Assembly: GCA_030063045.1 (NCBI GenBank) | Contig: JAQSEB010000088.1 | Location: 38,917-102,916 of the forward strand | DNA length: 64,000 nucleotides | Reading direction: 5' to 3' | Source of the DNA: Pratylenchus scribneri | Taxonomy: Eukaryota > Nematoda > Chromadorea > Rhabditida > Pratylenchidae | In this document: in pieces, positions 59,490 to 64,000 of the stretch | Numbering within the stretch: position 1 is the stretch's first letter | How the letters are laid out: every line of letters starts with the position of its first letter | The notes under the pieces: generated by a model | Told to the model about the DNA's origin: nothing | What the model saw: the letters and a program-made list of their open reading frames with translations, nothing else | Databases searched by the model: none | Translations under genes and position numbers: made by a program

Positions 59490-61582
59490 ATTTCTCATAC
59501 ATTCTTAAAATGAAAAAATACATGAATTTAATATATATTTAAATTAAAGAACAAAATATGCATGGGTAAATATAATCAAATGTTTGAGTTTATAAGCAAT
59601 GGTGGTAGATGTATACATAAATAAGAAAAAAGAAATAGAAGGAAAAATTATTATTTCCGCATTTCAAAAATATTTTGAGAACAATATAACGGCCTGCAAA
59701 CAAAAGTGAAAGCTGCAAATTTGGCCAATACAAACATTTCTATTTGATTTTTAGCATCGTGGGAAAATGTTGGGACATTGAGTTAGCGAGTTTGTGTGTT
59801 TGGCTAAAATTGTTAACCAAATATTCGATAAAACATAAAATGGATATTTTCAATAATTTAATTCATAGTATTATAAATTTTATGAAATAGGCAGCAGTTG
59901 CACCTGCTAAATTAAAATAAGGAACATATAAATTTAAAAATTGCTGTAAAGATATAAATTAAGATAAGGAATATTTATGAATGAGATCAAAAATTAAGAG
60001 AGTCATGATTTATAATCAGTTAATACAATTCAAATGATTTAATTAATGTTTGAACTCCGTGAATTTTATAAAGAGGAAAAATTTTTATTCAAATTATTTC
60101 ATTAAATAGGAAACAATTTATAAGAAAGAAAATAAAAATAATTTTGTAAAAATTGCCAAAAATATTTATTAAAAAAGTTAATCTAAATGTATTAGACTAA
60201 TTGTTTATTTTAATTTAAATTCTTTTCATTTTTAGTTATTTATTTTTCAAATTTTTGGACTTATTCCGAATTGATAGTGGCTAACAAATTCCTTTTTGAC
60301 GAACGCCAAAATGTTCGTCAAGTTTTAAAAGATTCATCAAGTTTTAGAATATTCGCCATGATTTAATGATTGGAATTTTATGTACATACACGATTTCAAT
60401 TCAATACATCGAAAAATATTATTTGCCCATTGTTAAATTGACTAATCTGTTTTTTGGTTGGATTATCAATTCAATAAATATAAATATTATTATGAACATT
60501 GTATGAATTTGCCGACGCCGCTTTGCTGCCTTAAAAATTAATCCCCGAAATAGAATAAAAAATAGATAATATGGAAATTTTTGATTGTGGAATTGAGGAG
60601 GGAATTTTTCCAACCAAACATTTTTGTGGGTAGATTTTGAATAAAATCCGTAAGTATCAATAAGTTTATAGTTGAGTTGTTGGCTTATTAAAAATCTTAT
60701 ATAGAAGTTGGCACCTTTAAATGGATTCCTAGCAAAAATATTTTTTATTGAACAAACATTTTCAACATTTTATTCAATTGAAATATATGTCAGTAGCAGA
60801 AAAATAATAAATATTACAAAATGGTTATTATAAGAATAACTAAAAATACCAAAACCATCAATTTTAAAAAAAAAGTATGAACATTTTTCGTTACTACTTT
60901 AAGATATCACAATATGCATATCATATAAATTTTATTGTAGCACGTAGGCATTGTCTTAATCCCTTCTCATGCTTTTTTCTATAGTTCTAATGGAACATCC
61001 CAATTATTCAATAGAACTGATTCAGGCTTTGAGAAAGAGGGCTCAATTGTTGGCTCTGGACTATACACATTATTTGGCTATAATTTTGCTGACAAAGGCT
61101 ACCGACTCTTTTTACTAAGAATGGTGAACTGAGAGGTTGGTTCTTTAAAAATTAAATAAATTTAAGTAATTTTATTAATAAAAAAATTATTTTAAGACAA
61201 ATAAAATTAATCAAGGGATTATTGATTCAAATTTAATTAATTAATTTAGCGTCAATTTTCTTTAAAATTTGTCAATTTAACAGTCATCAAAATTATCAAA
61301 ACGATTCCATGTAATTTTTTACAAATTAATAGACATATATACTTATATTCCAATAAATTTACATTTATTTGCAAATATATTTACGACTCTTGTCTAAAGA
61401 TAAACTTTTATGAGGCCACAAGCTGAATGTATGAATTGTTTAATAAGGACATTACTGATTTAATGGCCATTTATTGATAAAATAGACCACAATTAATAAT
61501 TGGTGAAAATTAAAATTATTTTTATTATTTATTCATTGCTTTAATATTCTTTTATGAATATATGTTTGTTTTTCTCTTTTAT
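59490..61582. other. Intergenic region, no gene assigned
   Basis: AT-rich unique DNA. One open stretch at about 60,987-61,131 (+), reading ...SQLFNRTDSGFEKEG and GYNFADKGYRLF before a stop, follows a possible TATAG acceptor. It could be a terminal exon, but no partner exon was found. Nothing else is supported. Confidence 0.4.
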
Positions 61583-62296
61583 TCACATTTCAATGCTGCA
61601 AATTTCTTCATCGTCATTTTCAAATTCTTTTCTTTTGGATGCCAATGATGCATCATCCTCATTCCTTTTGAAGCCAACCGCAACAAAACGGACCCTAAAT
61701 AGTATTTAAATATTTTTACAGAAAAAATAACTTTAATAAACCTCATAAACCAATTCTTATTATTAATAATTTTGTGAGAATTAGTGGATTTTTATATTTG
61801 GATTTGTTAAAAAATGTAAAATTATGGCAAAAAAAAGAAGCTAAATAAGAAAAAAATTGGTAATTTTCATTTTTCAATCATAATTTTCTATAGTTAATTT
61901 ATGTTTCATTAATCATTTTCATAATAAAATACTCTACATAAAGCTTAAACCAAATAGTAAAAGCTTTCAAAAACAATAATCAACAAAAATTGAGTAAGCC
62001 TAGAATACACAAATAAAAATTTATATAAAAATTTTCCTTGTTAGGAAAACTTGCCTCGTTCGTCGAAGTCCTCCATTTCCATCATTTGACCCATTCATTC
62101 CATGCCGCCGATGTTGCTGTCTTTGGCGTTGGCATTGATTTTTATGGCGTCGAATGCAAACAAAGCCCATCACAATGATTTGGCCAAAAATGAGGAAGGC
62201 GAGTAGAATGGTGAGAATTCCACCGAACCATCCATCAAATTTGGCCATTTCAATGGCATCAATTTCCTTGGCATTGTTTTTGTATCGTTGTGCCAT
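61583..62296 (-). CDS. Small single-pass membrane protein, 117 residues
   Basis: Two exons, 62296-62055 and 61694-61583, join in phase 2 through a GC-AG intron (CGAG|GCAAGT ... TTTAG). Residues 1-22 are hydrophilic. Residues about 23-47 form one membrane segment (WFGGILTILLAFLIFGQIIV, then MGFVC). A strongly basic stretch follows (RRHKNQCQRQRQQHRRHG), then a Gly/Asn-rich linker, and exon 2 gives an acidic tail ending EEICSIEM. The basic residues after the membrane segment suggest a cytoplasmic C-terminus. I do not recognise the family. Reading through the donor instead gives a stop 9 codons later, so the spliced form is preferred. Confidence 0.6.
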
Positions 62297-63659
62297 TTGT
62301 TGTTGTTGATGAGAATTTTGATAGACAGATGATGGAGAAATTGGCCTCTAATTTCTATAGCAGGACTTTGATGCACAAAATTCTTTAAATCATGCCAATT
62401 GAAAAATAGTTCCGCACCTTTAAATTTGCTTCTTCTTTTACTGCTTAATCATTTTAATTAAGTGTTACAAACATAATCAAAAAAATGTAATAATAAAACT
62501 TAATTTGACAGATGTTTCATTTAATCCAGCTGCTGCCAAATGCGGCTAATCAAAAATTCAATAAAAAGGCACACACAATTGAGGCCTACTCAAAATGGAA
62601 ATGATGCCTGCTGCAAATTTTGAAAGAGAATGAGAGGGCCACAATGATAAAATGCGCGAACGACGATAACTAACAATTTGGCTTATAAGCATATCATAAA
62701 AATGATACCTGCAGCAGATTTTACCATGCCTTATGGCTAGGGTATGAAAATATATGGAAAACCATATTTTTTCCTAACATTTCGAAAAGTCTAAAAAGCA
62801 CAAAAAAAGCATTTCTAGCTTGGTATGAACTCAAAATGATGAACTTTTATTCCCATATTTCGCTATTTAATCCCATATTGCCATATTTGACCCTTTTTGC
62901 CACCCTTTTTTTTCAATTTTTGCAAAATTCGACAAAATCATGTCAAATAAAAGTACAAAAGGAGCGTTTTACAGCAGCTCTGGATTAGCAGCCTTAATTT
63001 AAATTCATTTTATTCAATTAATTCTATAAAAGATGGCAAGGGAATCTAGGGAAAAAAGGGCCTCTCCATCCATTGAAAGTTTGGAGATCTTTACCAAAAT
63101 TCGCAATGAAATTGAGAAGGCATATGGCCAAAATGCACAAATTTTTCGGGAAAAAATATGATTCAATGGCATCCATCAATCCGGATTATTTCCACAAAAT
63201 AGCTTTCATTTTCTCTGTCCTGAGCATATTCCATCATATGAAATTCCCCCTAAATCTCATATGCCATTATATAAGTATCCCACACTTGCAAGCGGCGATG
63301 AAGAACGTGTTCTTGTTCTATATATTTTCATACCCTATTTATATGAATATGAACTCAAAAATGCTATGATTCAGGGTTCCGGGTGTAGGCAAAAATGGCG
63401 GAACAAAATTCACTTAGAAAACTGGATGGCTTCGAATATACTGTTTATGCCACAATGCGAAATGAACAGGCGTGTTTGTTGATTTTCTGAAAATTAGAGA
63501 GGAATAAATGAATATATTTTCACTTTCGTTAATATCAGACTTATTCAGGGTCGTCTAGTATTATCTAGTTGCCATATTTTAGAGATTTTAATTAAAAATT
63601 AGGCATCAAATTTTTCTTGACTAAAATTTTCCTCAATTTGTAAAATTGTGCATTTTTCC
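62297..63659. other. Intergenic region with one broken open frame
   Basis: An ATG at 63,033 opens 42 codons (MARESREKRASPSIESLEIF...) to a TGA. The same frame is then open to 63,482, and another frame is open across the TGA. This may be a decayed gene or chance. No family is recognised. The rest holds nothing I can assign. Confidence 0.3.
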
Positions 63660-64000
63660 AAAGATTTTGGATGTAAGATGAAAGGATGATGGAAATGGAT
63701 TAATAGAAGGATGAGAATAGATGAATGGGAGGATGAAATGAGATGAGTGGGAAGATGAGAGAATGAGTGAATAGGAGAAGGAAAAGAGTAAAATTGGCAG
63801 AAAAAAAAGATGAATATGAGATTAATAAGAGGATGAGAAAATATAAGAGGATGATGGAAGATGAAGAAGAGGATGAATGCTAGGATGAGAAAAAAAATAA
63901 GAGGATAAAGGAATATGAAGAAGAGGATGAATGTTAGGATGAGAAGAAAAAAATAAGAGGAAGATGGAATATGAAGAAGAGGATGAATGTTAGGATAAGA
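63660..64000. repeat. Purine-rich simple repeat at the right edge
   Basis: Degenerate GGATGA/GAAGAGGATGAATG units on the + strand. The last 150 bases form three longer units of about 60 bp containing AGAAGAGGATGAATGTTAGGATGAG. The array continues out of the window. Confidence 0.75.

Noticed and set aside
63033..63482. Possible gene with in-frame TGA after 42 codons
   Set aside because: No family, no splice pattern that removes the stop, and competing frames; left as possible decay or chance.

Overview
The window looks like nuclear DNA of a nematode. It is very AT-rich and has many short introns with TTTCAG-type or TAAG acceptors. It carries a serpentine chemoreceptor of the srsx type, LDL-receptor class A modules and small secreted proteins. 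A plant-parasitic tylenchid (for example a root-knot nematode) is my best guess from composition and gene style; this is inference. No bacterial genes, tRNAs, rRNAs or CRISPR arrays were seen.

Region 1 (1-43.6 kb) is a very large imperfect palindrome. Two giant genes start head to head near its centre. One starts at 22,383 and runs leftward to 1,953. The other starts at 24,109 and runs rightward to 43,601. I traced 26 exons (left) and 27 exons (right). Every splice phase agrees between the arms, and the models give about 2,546 and 2,617 residues without an internal stop. Each protein has a signal-peptide-like N-terminus, about 1,970 residues of mostly helical, charged sequence I do not recognise, and a C-terminal canonical-type poly(A) polymerase module (nucleotidyltransferase, central and RNA-binding parts). 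The right copy has the second catalytic Asp of the DxD motif changed to Asn. Two introns of each gene are filled by a 24-bp minisatellite at matching positions. A different 24-bp satellite lies on the axis of symmetry. The end of a third copy of the gene lies at 506-702 on the + strand, tail to tail with the left gene, so the locus is an array of at least three copies in alternating orientation.

Region 2 (43.6-49.6 kb) holds repeats and one small secreted cysteine-rich protein gene (46,206-46,932).

Region 3 (49.7-55.7 kb) is a complete six-exon srsx-type receptor gene. Its third intron carries an inverted-repeat element into which two head-to-tail Helitron-like elements are inserted. A third copy of that element sits in the second-to-last coding intron of the left giant gene.

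Region 4 (55.7-64 kb) holds a short inverted-repeat transposon, a probably broken membrane-receptor-like gene, a secreted two-LDLa protein gene with a one-base frameshift in a T run, a small single-pass membrane protein gene on the minus strand, and a purine-rich simple repeat at the right edge. Splice sites were placed by eye from consensus, phase and arm-to-arm comparison, so single-base shifts are possible.
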